DNA from: Alistipes sp.
GTDB taxonomy: Bacteria; Bacteroidota; Bacteroidia; Bacteroidales; Rikenellaceae
Direction: 5' to 3'
DNA length: 64,000 nucleotides
Assembly: GCA_017398045.1 (NCBI GenBank)
Contig: JAFQHI010000017.1
Location: 1-64,000 of the forward strand
Position 1 is the first letter of the stretch, and each line of letters starts with the position of its first letter. Position numbers and translations under genes: made by a program. The notes below the pieces were generated by a model. The model did no database searches and was not told where the DNA came from. It was given only the letters and a program-made list of their open reading frames with translations. Below, piece after piece: positions 9,363 through 18,348 of the stretch.

Positions 9363-10397
9363 TTAGATGCCTATCTCTTGCAACAGACTTGGCGTAAGCA
9401 CATTCTCCATTTTATAATTCTCAGCTGCACGCACACAATTGGCTCGCAATCGCTCATTTTCATCGCGATGCTCAATCACATACTGCATCTGATTTGCCAA
9501 CGCCTCCACATCACCGACAGAAATCACATAGCCGCTTTGTGGTTGAGCGACCAATTCATCCGCATAATTCCAGGCCGATGCAATAACTGGTACACCGGCA
9601 ATAGCAGCATCTGCAATCACTCCCGGGAAGCCCTCCGTAGGATGCATGGTCGGAAACAGCATCGCATCATATTGGGATAATATGGTGTAATTTTTCTCTT
9701 CTCGAAGATTGAGGAAGCCGTTATATCGCACCTCGTCGTAGTGTGCCACCTCGGAGAGAAACCGGTCGTGAATTTCCGGCATAATCGCACCATAAAAATC
9801 GACTTCGTATTGTCCTTGAAAACCGCGTTCATTCAAAATATCGACCGCCTTCAGAATTAAAAAGACACCCTTAAGTTCCGTCAAACGCGATAAAAACACA
9901 AACTTAACCGTACCGGTGTGCGCCACGCCAACGTCCGGCAAATAGGTATATGGCTTAAAATTGTAAACACGCATGGCATTGTGAATTCCCAATGCCTCAT
10001 ACATATCCACCACCTTATCGGCCTCCACCAAAATCTTGTCAAGCTTCCGGAAAGGCTCCGCCTGATAGATGCCCTGTTTAATCTTGACCGGAGTATAACC
10101 ACCAATCATCGAATAGACAACTCGCTTTCGGTGCGGAATCGTAGTAAACAAACGGGTCAGACGATAAGCCGACTCGTTCGAGACCGAATAGACAATGTTT
10201 TTATATGCTCCAAAGCACAATGCCCACAACACACGAAGCAACACCCATGGCCGTCTGCGCCATTGAAATGTATCAATGTAATCAACCGTACGATATTGAC
10301 GGAAGAACTCCATCAAGAACTGGTTTTTCACCGAATCACCGGCCTTCGGGATATTGGGGTATTCCAACGACCCGATAAAAAGAATATCTCGCTTCAT
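9363..10397 (-). CDS. Family 4 (GT-B) glycosyltransferase
   Basis: This 344-residue GT-B protein has the C-terminal donor-binding Rossmann half typical of GT4: VKFVFLSRLTELKGVFLILKAV at about 168-190, and further on MLFPTMHPTEGFPGVIADAAIAGVPVIAS with the E-x7-E-like motif. It shares one base with the upstream GT4 gene (stop/start TAATG), indicating coupled translation. It probably extends the repeat unit; the sugar is unknown. Confidence 0.88.
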   Translation of the reverse strand: MKRDILFIGSLEYPNIPKAGDSVKNQFLMEFFRQYRTVDYIDTFQWRRRPWVLLRVLWALCFGAYKNIVYSVSNESAYRLTRLFTTIPHRKRVVYSMIGGYTPVKIKQGIYQAEPFRKLDKILVEADKVVDMYEALGIHNAMRVYNFKPYTYLPDVGVAHTGTVKFVFLSRLTELKGVFLILKAVDILNERGFQGQYEVDFYGAIMPEIHDRFLSEVAHYDEVRYNGFLNLREEKNYTILSQYDAMLFPTMHPTEGFPGVIADAAIAGVPVIASAWNYADELVAQPQSGYVISVGDVEALANQMQYVIEHRDENERLRANCVRAAENYKMENVLTPSLLQEIGI

Positions 10398-11470
10398 TAA
10401 AACAAAGATTTATAAGCCTCCACAAAAGCCGTCGATGAGAAACGCTCCTCGGCAATTGCCCTATTTCGTTTTGCAAACGTCTGCCGCTCTTGTTCAGGTA
10501 GCAAGAGCATCTTCTTAAATGCGTTTGCCATATCATTGACATCCTGCGGATTGAACAAATAGCCGTTATAACCATCTTGCACCAATCGCGGATTGTCGCA
10601 CACATTTCCACACAAAATCGGGAGTCCGCAACTCATCGCCTCGCAGACTACATTAGGGAATCCCTCATAAAGCGAGGGCAGACAAAACAAATCAGCCGCT
10701 TGATAGGCTTTGAGAATATCGGTTGTAGCCGGAAAGAATGTACACATCGAATCCAACCCTAATTGGGTTAAAAGCATCCGACATCGGTCGGCATACGCCT
10801 CATCTGCCGTATCACCATACCACTTCACGTCAAACGAGATGCCCGCCTGCCGAACCAAATGCAGCGTTTCGAGGAAACGCATGACATTTTTTTGTGGCAT
10901 CACTCGCGCAACAACCAACATTTGCAACTTATTATGCGCCTCACGCTTGGTTGTCGCGGGCAAGAAATAGCCGGTATCGACATAATTTGTAATCACTCGA
11001 ATCTTAGGGGCCAACATCGCCGCCTCACGCGCAATAAATGCAGCTTGGGTATATGAATTGGGAACCACCGCATCGGCTCGGCGATAGGCCCAAAAACGAA
11101 CCTTATCTCTCCAATTCAAACTTTGATTCGTATTACGTTCCGAAACAATGAGTTTAAAACCTCGGGAAAATCTGCTCACAAGGCTCATCACCAAAGAGGG
11201 GGTAGCCATATAGGCTATCACCACATCGGGTCGCGCCTTCCTCACTTGACACCACAGGCGGAAAATACGGAACCAACGATTCTCGGCTGTCGCAAGATGT
11301 TGAAAGCGGATGTTGTGTTGGTCCAACAAATACCGATAGAAATCACCCTTGGCATAGGTCCACACCTCAACCTGATAGCCCTGCTGTTTTAATAGAACGG
11401 CTAAATTACACAATTGACGTTCCGCCCCACCTGCTCCGAGACTTTCCGTAAAACAGATGACTTTTTTCAT
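10397..11470 (-). CDS. Family 4 (GT-B) glycosyltransferase
   Basis: The protein of 357 residues opens with VICFTESLGAGGAERQLCNLAVLL, the glycine-rich acceptor loop usual for GT4. It contains LVVARVMPQKNVMRFLETL at the start of the donor domain and SLYEGFPNVVCEAMSCGLPIL with the E-x7-E nucleotide-binding motif. It overlaps the Wzy-like gene by 4 bp and the next GT4 by 1 bp. It is a clear member of the Wzy-dependent assembly set. Specificity is unknown. Confidence 0.9.
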   Translation of the reverse strand: MKKVICFTESLGAGGAERQLCNLAVLLKQQGYQVEVWTYAKGDFYRYLLDQHNIRFQHLATAENRWFRIFRLWCQVRKARPDVVIAYMATPSLVMSLVSRFSRGFKLIVSERNTNQSLNWRDKVRFWAYRRADAVVPNSYTQAAFIAREAAMLAPKIRVITNYVDTGYFLPATTKREAHNKLQMLVVARVMPQKNVMRFLETLHLVRQAGISFDVKWYGDTADEAYADRCRMLLTQLGLDSMCTFFPATTDILKAYQAADLFCLPSLYEGFPNVVCEAMSCGLPILCGNVCDNPRLVQDGYNGYLFNPQDVNDMANAFKKMLLLPEQERQTFAKRNRAIAEERFSSTAFVEAYKSLF

Positions 11471-12675
11471 AGCTTCACCGCTTGTATATTCCCTTTATCC
11501 CCTTGATGAGCCAAGCAGTAGCCCAAACATATCGTCACCGAAAGCGACAAAGAGTTGTAGGACATTGAAAAGACGGATGACACGAACATGATGAGCAACA
11601 ACATGCCCAATATGTTATAGCATACCGAATCCTTTCTGCGGAAGGAGAGGAACTGCATAAAAAGCGTCATAAAATACAACGCATAGATGCCTGCGCCCAA
11701 CAATCCTTGGCAAATAAGCAGCTCCAACCAGTCGTTGTGAGCGTAATTACCCACCAACCTAACCGTAGACATCGCGCCATTGCCAAAGAAGAATTGTCCA
11801 AGGGTTGTTTCCTGCCGATAATAGTTCCACAATCGGGCATAAAGTGTATCACGACCACTACTATTGCCCATTATCGTATCCTCCACGCGACGTTGGAAAT
11901 ACTCACTCGTTTCATAAAAATCCAAGAGGTATTTACCGCCCACGCACAAGACAATCACCGTGAGTAATACCACAAGCCATCTGCGTCTGCCAGTCTGTGT
12001 CGATTGCAGCATACGATACATAAACCAAAGCAGGCAGACTGCACCAATGACAATAGCTCCTCGCTTTAGTCCCAAAATGATAAAGACAAAGATGTAGGCC
12101 ATCAACACATACTGCACGATGGGTCTTCGTTGGAAGAAAAAGAGCAGCGGGAAGAGGGACAAGAACTGATAGCCGGTATTATTGGTAAACTCCTCCTGCC
12201 GCGAGCCTCGCTCGATGGCCCTACGAAGCAACTCTTCCTGTTCTCTGAAATAGGTGAGTGTAACCGATATCAACAACACGCACGTAATCACCCGAATGGT
12301 AGAGGCGGAGAGTTCGCCCCGTTTCGTACAATAATACATCACATAAACGGGCAACAAGGATATATATATCGCCTTGAGGAATCCGGACTTGGAGAGCGGC
12401 TCGGAGAGGATAAAATCGGCATAGACCGGAGTGGGGTCCAACATCAAGACAAAACCATACACGGTCATCACGACAATAAACAGATTCAACACCCGCATAA
12501 AGGGCGGCACCTTCCACTTACGATTCACATAGACGAAATAGAAGGCCGAAATACACATAATTATCAGCAGTATCATCTGCGAAATGGCAGAACCCTCCGC
12601 ATAGACGATTCCTTGCAGATAATACAAACACCACAAAAGGATGTAAATATTACACAAATTAAGGTATTTCTTCAT
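11467..12675 (-). CDS. O-antigen polymerase/ligase-like membrane protein (Wzy candidate)
   Basis: The 402-residue protein is hydrophobic along almost its whole length with about ten predicted membrane spans, for example IYILLWCLYYLQGIVY, MILLIIMCISAFYFVYV and VVLLTVIVLCVGGKYLL. A large polar loop lies at about 265-310 (SEYFQRRVEDTIMGNSSGRDTLYARLW), and the following segment GNGAMSTVRLVGNYAHNDWLELLICQGLLG resembles the H-N-x-x-L/Y region of Wzy_C/O-antigen ligase proteins. It is the only polymerase-like gene in the operon and lies beside two GT4 genes, so polymerisation in the periplasm is the best call. A ligase role is the alternative. Confidence 0.75.
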   Translation of the reverse strand: MKKYLNLCNIYILLWCLYYLQGIVYAEGSAISQMILLIIMCISAFYFVYVNRKWKVPPFMRVLNLFIVVMTVYGFVLMLDPTPVYADFILSEPLSKSGFLKAIYISLLPVYVMYYCTKRGELSASTIRVITCVLLISVTLTYFREQEELLRRAIERGSRQEEFTNNTGYQFLSLFPLLFFFQRRPIVQYVLMAYIFVFIILGLKRGAIVIGAVCLLWFMYRMLQSTQTGRRRWLVVLLTVIVLCVGGKYLLDFYETSEYFQRRVEDTIMGNSSGRDTLYARLWNYYRQETTLGQFFFGNGAMSTVRLVGNYAHNDWLELLICQGLLGAGIYALYFMTLFMQFLSFRRKDSVCYNILGMLLLIMFVSSVFSMSYNSLSLSVTICLGYCLAHQGDKGNIQAVKL

Positions 12676-12730
12676 TGCTTATATCTTTTTCCAAACCCGT
12701 TGATACGTTCATGTAGAATGATACCATCCC

Positions 12731-13690
12731 CTATTTTCGATGCTGATAACGATTTATACGTTCATCCAGAATGACGCCATCCTCTACAATCTTGGCAGCC
12801 AATAAGGTCGGGGAATCAATCGAGCAAATCAAAGCATCGCAATATGCAGCAACCATCTCACTAATCGCCTCACTTGTAGTCTTATAAAACAATGAGGGGG
12901 TGTGGTCACACACATAGTGGGCAATCCCATCAACCTGATACATTGGTGATTCAATGGTGGTCGGAATACTAGTTTCAATAGCACCAGCTCGGTCACAACT
13001 GATATCAATAATCATCGCGCCCTTTTTCATGCGAGACAAATCTGCTCTATAAATGATATGGTCAGTTCGAGACGAATCCCACAAAATTGCATTTACAATC
13101 ACATCGTATTCGCCCAACTCTTCACGGAACAATGTTTCTGTTTTTCTATCGTATACCGTAATATCGGCCCCCATATAGTTCAATGTCTTGACAGCTCCGC
13201 GCGCACTGTTGCCTCGTCCCAATACCGCGACTTTCGTATTATAGGGGAAAATACCATGATGCAAATAGGCATGCATGATTGCTGCCTCACCTGCGATTTC
13301 GTTATTACGCCAAAACACATGTCTGTTTTGATAATACATATCTTCCCAGGCATATGCAGTCAACTTTTGTTCAATAAGCATATCTGCAATATGACGATTC
13401 TGTACAGCATGCACCCAACCAAAAATAGTCTGCTCATGCAACTGATTCAGATAGGTTGCATCGCCAATTTTCGGGTCACAGATAATATCTTTCGACAAAA
13501 CCTCCTCTCGTGACACGACATGAACACCACTTTGGCGATAATCCTCGTCCGAATACCCTAACGGTGCTCCATAGCCTGTCTCAAGATAGATTTGTCCTGT
13601 ATTGACTATCTTTGAAAGATGTTGCGGCAAGATAGCACGGCGGAACTCATTCTCTTTTGTACTAATCGGAAATCCTATCGTTTTCATCAT
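12731..13690 (-). CDS. Alanine dehydrogenase/PNT-type oxidoreductase, N5-(carboxyethyl)ornithine synthase-like
   Basis: The 319-residue protein starts with TIGFPISTKENEFRRAILP, the substrate-binding opening of the alanine dehydrogenase/transhydrogenase fold. Its NAD(P)-binding Rossmann motif is VAVLGRGNSARGAVKTLNYMGADITVYDR at about 152-180. Length and opening fit the carboxyethyl-ornithine synthase branch, which reductively condenses pyruvate with the side-chain amine of ornithine or lysine, better than true alanine dehydrogenases (about 370 residues). It lies between the polymerase gene and a TupA-like ATP-grasp gene and overlaps the latter by 4 bp. This suggests it supplies a carboxyethyl amino acid for attachment to the polymer. 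That role is inference. Confidence 0.62.
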   Translation of the reverse strand: MMKTIGFPISTKENEFRRAILPQHLSKIVNTGQIYLETGYGAPLGYSDEDYRQSGVHVVSREEVLSKDIICDPKIGDATYLNQLHEQTIFGWVHAVQNRHIADMLIEQKLTAYAWEDMYYQNRHVFWRNNEIAGEAAIMHAYLHHGIFPYNTKVAVLGRGNSARGAVKTLNYMGADITVYDRKTETLFREELGEYDVIVNAILWDSSRTDHIIYRADLSRMKKGAMIIDISCDRAGAIETSIPTTIESPMYQVDGIAHYVCDHTPSLFYKTTSEAISEMVAAYCDALICSIDSPTLLAAKIVEDGVILDERINRYQHRK

Positions 13691-14592
13691 ACATTCAAAT
13701 TTATACGACTACCAAAAAGCAAGTCTGTTTCAGGAAGCAGATTTACATCCAATCCACTTGCTGGATAAAAGGTGATTTCACCAAAATAGATTCGGCCATC
13801 GATATTATATAAGTCAACACGGGCATAAGGCAGCTCTTTAGACAAGATTGCCGCTAGTTCAAACATGCTATCCAAATGACTCGGTGCCGGCAATGCAAAA
13901 TCTGCCGGAGCCTCAAGACCTCGTTTATTATAGCGTAACAATCGCCAAGACGAATCAAAAAAATAGAATTTCGTATCTCCCTTGGTTCGGTCTAAGCAAG
14001 CCATCACATCTGTCACCTCGCCTCGATAACAAGAGAACTTATAATCATTACACTCACCGCGAGAATCCTCAATATATTGTTCGGCTATAATGCGGCGAGG
14101 AACATTTTTATAAGGCCACTCCCTGAAATTGCGATAGATATCGCTATCGAGCGATTGCTGCAATCGTTTTCGCGCCTCTTCGCGGTTAAAAGTCGCTTTG
14201 TCCTTGCATATCACCACACCGCCGCCACCGCCACCGTGTGTGGTTTTCAGCACAAATTGATTGGGAAGGTTCTCAAAATCAATCTCCTCAACTCGATTCC
14301 AAACGCCCAAGGTCGGAATGATGTACTCTTCGCCTATGAGCTTGGCCACATACTCCTTTACGGCATACTTATCGACCATCTGCGTATATTCCGGCTTACG
14401 ATTGTATAGTTTCAGCCACTGCAACTTTTCGTTGAAAGTACGCGGAGCTTGTAAATTTAAGGGATAGCCCATCTTAAGTCGGAATAAGATTTTCAGATAC
14501 AATTCATCCGAAAAGCAGCCCGAAAATTTTCGCAACAAGAACAACGCTACACGTTTCGGCTTGCGAATTGCCTCTACTATTTTCTGTATCAT
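13687..14592 (-). CDS. TupA-like ATP-grasp protein
   Basis: This is the second ATP-grasp protein of the operon (301 residues) and a paralogue of the one at 8416-9339. It shares FNEKLQWLKLYNRKPEYTQMVDKYAVKEYV, then NQFVLKTTHGGGGGGVVICKDK, a glycine-rich ATP loop with five consecutive glycines, and ARVDLYNIDGRIYFGEITFYPASGL with the metal-binding residues near the end. The neighbouring dehydrogenase (4-bp overlap) may supply its amino-acid substrate and the CapA-like gene is 11 bp upstream. Amide or peptide bond formation on a surface glycan is the likely chemistry. The acceptor is unknown. Confidence 0.75.
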   Translation of the reverse strand: MIQKIVEAIRKPKRVALFLLRKFSGCFSDELYLKILFRLKMGYPLNLQAPRTFNEKLQWLKLYNRKPEYTQMVDKYAVKEYVAKLIGEEYIIPTLGVWNRVEEIDFENLPNQFVLKTTHGGGGGGVVICKDKATFNREEARKRLQQSLDSDIYRNFREWPYKNVPRRIIAEQYIEDSRGECNDYKFSCYRGEVTDVMACLDRTKGDTKFYFFDSSWRLLRYNKRGLEAPADFALPAPSHLDSMFELAAILSKELPYARVDLYNIDGRIYFGEITFYPASGLDVNLLPETDLLFGSRINLNV

Positions 14593-14603
14593 GACCCTCT
14601 CTT

Positions 14604-15725
14604 TTATTTTTTCAATGCAGCCAGCGTCACATCCCTGTGGGATTCACATTCGATATGATTGATGATAGCCCCTAACTCGCGTTTAGTTATCAGGCGCGGA
14701 ATCCACCCACGGCAGGCCGCCGCATTCAAATAGCGGTTGTGATAGGAGGCAAAAAGGTTCAACTTTGCCTCTTGCTGTTTCGTCACCCATCCATCAAAGG
14801 CCTCTTGCAGCGATGCGTCATCACCAATAAGCCGATTCAACTGTTCGAGATGAGCGAAGAACGTTGTTGCTTGCTCAGCCTGCAACCACTCCACCGTCGG
14901 CGTTTCATCACATTGCAGATAGGGAAGTATCGTAACGTGCGTGCTACCCTCGTCGAATTGTAACTCTACACAATACCCCTCATTCCACATAGAGGCACGC
15001 AGACCCGCCCAATCAAAGTTAAAATTGCCAAGACCATAGACAATCGGACAACCCTGATACACCTCATAGCCGCTGTAACAATGTTGGTGGTGATTCACCA
15101 CGGCATCCGCGCCACATTCCACAAAAAAGCGGTAGAGCTTTTTCATGCGCGGGCTGGGCAGTTGGTAATGCTCATGACCGCCATGGACAATGACCAACAC
15201 ATAATCGGCATTTCCACGAGCCTCACGAATTTGGCGGATATTGTCAATCAAATCGAGCGGCGCAGCCCCTGCCTGTGTTGCGGTGGCTATCGAGAATTCG
15301 TTTTCACAAAAATTCACAATAGCCAATCGTTTATCTCGGATGGTTTTATAGAGAATTTGCTGTGCTTTAGAAAGATTCATACCGCCACCGACCGTGTCAA
15401 GACCGGCACTTTTCAACACATCGAGTGTTGTCCGGCATCCGGCATCACCATAATCACGGAAATGGTTATTGGCCAAGGTCACGGCATCAAAACCACCCGC
15501 GGTGATAGCCTCCACGGCTCTGGCGGTCGTTTTCAAAGCCGGACCGCATTTTTCAATCGCCTGCGCCTCGCCCTCGACCACCGGACACTCGAAATTCACG
15601 ACCGCATAATCGGCCTCACCAATACGCGACTTAACACCCTCAAAAAAGGAGCAATCTCCTTTAGAGAGCAATTCGGCAACACGATGGTGCGGACAAAAAT
15701 CACCGGCAACTAAAACTTTTATCAT
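14604..15725 (-). CDS. CapA-family poly-gamma-glutamate-type metallophosphatase-fold protein
   Basis: The 373-residue protein has the full set of CapA (PGA_cap) motifs: VAGDFCP at the N-terminus, NFECPV at about 45-50, LANNHFRDYGD at about 83-93, VIVHGGHEHYQLPSP and GADAVVNHHQHCYSGYEVYQGCPIVYGLGNFNFDW. CapA proteins act in poly-gamma-glutamate capsule synthesis, and homologues sit in glycan clusters that add amino acids. No signal peptide is visible, so a cytoplasmic or membrane-associated role is likely. Its position beside an ATP-grasp gene and an opine-dehydrogenase-like gene supports amino-acid decoration of the polymer. Confidence 0.8.
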   Translation of the reverse strand: MIKVLVAGDFCPHHRVAELLSKGDCSFFEGVKSRIGEADYAVVNFECPVVEGEAQAIEKCGPALKTTARAVEAITAGGFDAVTLANNHFRDYGDAGCRTTLDVLKSAGLDTVGGGMNLSKAQQILYKTIRDKRLAIVNFCENEFSIATATQAGAAPLDLIDNIRQIREARGNADYVLVIVHGGHEHYQLPSPRMKKLYRFFVECGADAVVNHHQHCYSGYEVYQGCPIVYGLGNFNFDWAGLRASMWNEGYCVELQFDEGSTHVTILPYLQCDETPTVEWLQAEQATTFFAHLEQLNRLIGDDASLQEAFDGWVTKQQEAKLNLFASYHNRYLNAAACRGWIPRLITKRELGAIINHIECESHRDVTLAALKK

Positions 15726-15738
15726 CTGCTTCGTACGT

Positions 15739-16716
15739 TTATGCTTTTCGAATGGCGCGCACCATCCGTCTAAGGGGTGTCATGATATAGAGCGGCATGA
15801 AAACCTCTCTAAAATAGGCCACCACATCTTTCACGCCCCATGCAGGCAAACGCAACATCGCGTCCAATTGGTACACCTTTAATTGTTCACGATACCACGG
15901 CCATAAATTCTTATCCAAGATGCACATCACCTCAACCACCACGCTTCGGGTTTTCGCAAAAGCATAGGGTTGAACTTGCGGCTTTTCGGCCAACATAGCA
16001 TAGAGCAATGAGCGCATCTGCAACACTTTGGCAACGGCATCCTGCGACCAAATCATATGAGAGCTAGACCCCGCCGTATCACGGTAATAGTAGGTGGTTT
16101 GCTCCACACAACACGCTTTACGAATCTTTCCGACTATCTGATAAAAAAGCAACGCATCTTCGCCTCGACGCATATGGGGATAGGAGACGTAATCGGGCTG
16201 CTGTAAGAGGGCTGTGCGGAATAAATCGCCACACAGATTATGGGTGATTTCATTTTTCAGCAACGACTGATACACCGCCACGGCATCCGAGCCATATAAC
16301 AGTCGATTCTTGTTCCAAATGCTGGTTTCGCCATCCGTTTTGACCCGCAAAATCTGTCCCACAACCATATCGGCCTGATGCGTTTTCGCAGCCGCATATA
16401 ACGTCTCCAACGCCGTATCGGGCAACCAATCATCGGCATCACAAAAGAAGAGGAATTCACCCTTTGCGGCCTCAATACCTATCTTTCGCGCCCACATGGG
16501 ACCCATGTTCTGCTCCTGACGAATGAATCGTATGCGCACATCCTGCTTGGCATACTGCTCCACAATCTCCGTAGAGGCATCCCCACCGCAGTCATCGACA
16601 GCGATGATTTCCCACGCCGAAAGTGTCTGCTTTTGAATGGATTCAATACATGCACCAACGTACTGCTCAACCCGATAAACCGGAATAATGATGCTGATTT
16701 TTAGCTCTTCGTTCAT
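15739..16716 (-). CDS. Family 2 glycosyltransferase
   Basis: The GT-A domain occupies the first 220 of 325 residues: ISIIIPVYRVEQYVGACIESIQKQTL, IAVDDCGGDAS at about 35-45 and LFFCDADDWLPD with the DxD metal site at about 90-100. The C-terminal 100 residues carry a helical extension common in capsular GT2 enzymes. It overlaps the pyruvyl-transferase gene by 4 bp and is followed 13 bp later by the CapA-like gene. Sugar specificity is unknown. Confidence 0.88.
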   Translation of the reverse strand: MNEELKISIIIPVYRVEQYVGACIESIQKQTLSAWEIIAVDDCGGDASTEIVEQYAKQDVRIRFIRQEQNMGPMWARKIGIEAAKGEFLFFCDADDWLPDTALETLYAAAKTHQADMVVGQILRVKTDGETSIWNKNRLLYGSDAVAVYQSLLKNEITHNLCGDLFRTALLQQPDYVSYPHMRRGEDALLFYQIVGKIRKACCVEQTTYYYRDTAGSSSHMIWSQDAVAKVLQMRSLLYAMLAEKPQVQPYAFAKTRSVVVEVMCILDKNLWPWYREQLKVYQLDAMLRLPAWGVKDVVAYFREVFMPLYIMTPLRRMVRAIRKA

Positions 16717-17822
16717 GCCAACAGCTTATCTATATGGTGAAATTGGGTTTGTGCCGAAGCTACCAACTGTGCTATCTTTTCTCGCCCCAAGACAACCGGT
16801 TCCACGGCAGATAGGTCGCTCGCATCATCCAACAAACGAATATCGGCGACCTCTCCCGGATAACCAATATCTGCCAGGGCATATTTCATCTTATCGCTAT
16901 AGAGAATCGGGACCACGGGGATACGCATCAACAATCCTAATATAGCGGCATGATAGCGAGTCGCATACAGCACTCCCACCTCCGAAAGGGCTGCCAACAT
17001 CGCATCTATATCACCCTCATACGCTACCACCTCGATTCTCTGTTGCTCCTGTGCATCGAAGTGACTTCGAATATGCTCAATGGCTATCAAATCCTGCTCT
17101 GACCGACAAAACGAGAATAACCGCACACGGCGACCTTGACGAAGCATATGCGTAATCAATCTACGCAAACAGGTCTCATAACGTATCTGGAAATGTTTTA
17201 ATGCAGGTCTGTTTCCCAAATCAATCAACGATATACCGACCAACTCTTCTTGCCGCGGCATTGCAGTGTAACGCAACTTAAAGACAATATCGGCAGCATA
17301 CGTAACGCACGGATTATCGTTAAAAAGTTGATAGGAGTACGAATCGCGCAGACAGACTGCATCGACGACGCGAAACAGTTCAGCCACGCGTTGCTGAAAA
17401 GTGGTTGTCCTGGCCGGTCCGAAATTACTTCCAACGATATGAATGGGCGTATGCGGAAAGTGCTTTTTATATTGCAGCAAATGCTCAACAGTACCACAAG
17501 ACCCACTCGCTCCAACTTCGATAAAGATGGAGCCTCCAATACAAACGATAGCATCCCATCGTTTCGATACAATCGATAACGGGGTGTATCGATTTTTCCA
17601 GAGACGCTGGCCCACTCTATCCACAAACGACCACTTTATCCAATGCAGATTTGGCCGCCGGATAATCGCTGCGTAATTATGGGTCGAGCAGATATAAAAA
17701 TCCACATCAGGATAACGCTCGGCAATGATACGGAAGAATAAATCATCGCCCAGATTTACACTCGTATATCCATGCAGCAAAACGCGCTTATTGCGCTTGC
17801 TTTTGGCTCCGTTGTTTTTCAT
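16713..17822 (-). CDS. Polysaccharide pyruvyl transferase
   Basis: The 369-residue protein has the family hallmarks: VLLHGYTSVNLGDDLFFRIIAERYPD at the N-terminus, CIGGSIFIEVG at about 95-105, CLRDSYSYQLF at about 155-165 and the C-terminal VLYATRYHAAILGLLMRIPVVPI with the R-x-H-x3 signature. The family moves pyruvate from PEP to sugar hydroxyls as a ketal. It overlaps the upstream acetyltransferase gene by 35 bp, one of the larger overlaps in the operon, because its first residues (KNNGAKSKRNK) are encoded over the acetyltransferase end. The start could lie a few codons downstream. Confidence 0.88.
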   Translation of the reverse strand: MKNNGAKSKRNKRVLLHGYTSVNLGDDLFFRIIAERYPDVDFYICSTHNYAAIIRRPNLHWIKWSFVDRVGQRLWKNRYTPLSIVSKRWDAIVCIGGSIFIEVGASGSCGTVEHLLQYKKHFPHTPIHIVGSNFGPARTTTFQQRVAELFRVVDAVCLRDSYSYQLFNDNPCVTYAADIVFKLRYTAMPRQEELVGISLIDLGNRPALKHFQIRYETCLRRLITHMLRQGRRVRLFSFCRSEQDLIAIEHIRSHFDAQEQQRIEVVAYEGDIDAMLAALSEVGVLYATRYHAAILGLLMRIPVVPILYSDKMKYALADIGYPGEVADIRLLDDASDLSAVEPVVLGREKIAQLVASAQTQFHHIDKLLA

Positions 17823-18342
17823 CCAAAAGAGTTACTCCTTGCTGTTTCAATTTCAGATAGATACTATCAGATGCTTTGAGGGTGTCATAGCGTTCCCGGT
17901 CTCGATACTTCAGCACACGAGCCGGATTCCCGCCTACTACAGCACACGCCGGAACATCCTTCGTCACACATGCGCATGCGGCAACCACAGCACCTTCGCC
18001 GATGGTCACACCGGGCATAATCGAGACATCGGCACCAATCCATACGTTTTCACCAATATGTACATCCTTCACCTCGTAGATAGCATCATAGGGCAACATG
18101 GTTCCTTCGTAGCGATGATTCGATGTGTGAATCTTGCAACGAGGACCCAATATTGTTCCACGGCCTATCGTGCAACGACCTCGGAGAATAAACCAGGCTC
18201 CGGGGCCAATATAGATATGCTCACCCAATTCCAAATTTCCCATATTGAGAATCGTAAATGGCTGGTGTAATTCAACCGTAGGATGCTGTCGCTGCCATTT
18301 CCGATGGCGGAAACGGAATTTAATATTTTCCAACAATCTCAT
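17788..18342 (-). CDS. Hexapeptide-repeat acyltransferase (WcaF/maltose acetyltransferase-like)
   Basis: The 184-residue left-handed beta-helix protein has repeated hexapeptides (LELGEHIYIGPGAWFILRGRCTIGRGTILGPRC, then VHIGENVWIGADVSIMPGVTIGEGAVVAACACVTKDVPACAVVGGNPARVL). The histidine in the TSNHRY segment is the probable catalytic base of this class. The enzyme should transfer an acetyl or similar acyl group from an acyl-CoA donor to a sugar of the repeat unit. It is 6 bp after the flippase gene and overlaps the pyruvyl-transferase gene. Confidence 0.87.
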   Translation of the reverse strand: MRLLENIKFRFRHRKWQRQHPTVELHQPFTILNMGNLELGEHIYIGPGAWFILRGRCTIGRGTILGPRCKIHTSNHRYEGTMLPYDAIYEVKDVHIGENVWIGADVSIMPGVTIGEGAVVAACACVTKDVPACAVVGGNPARVLKYRDRERYDTLKASDSIYLKLKQQGVTLLDEKQRSQKQAQ

Positions 18343-18348
18343 TTGATG

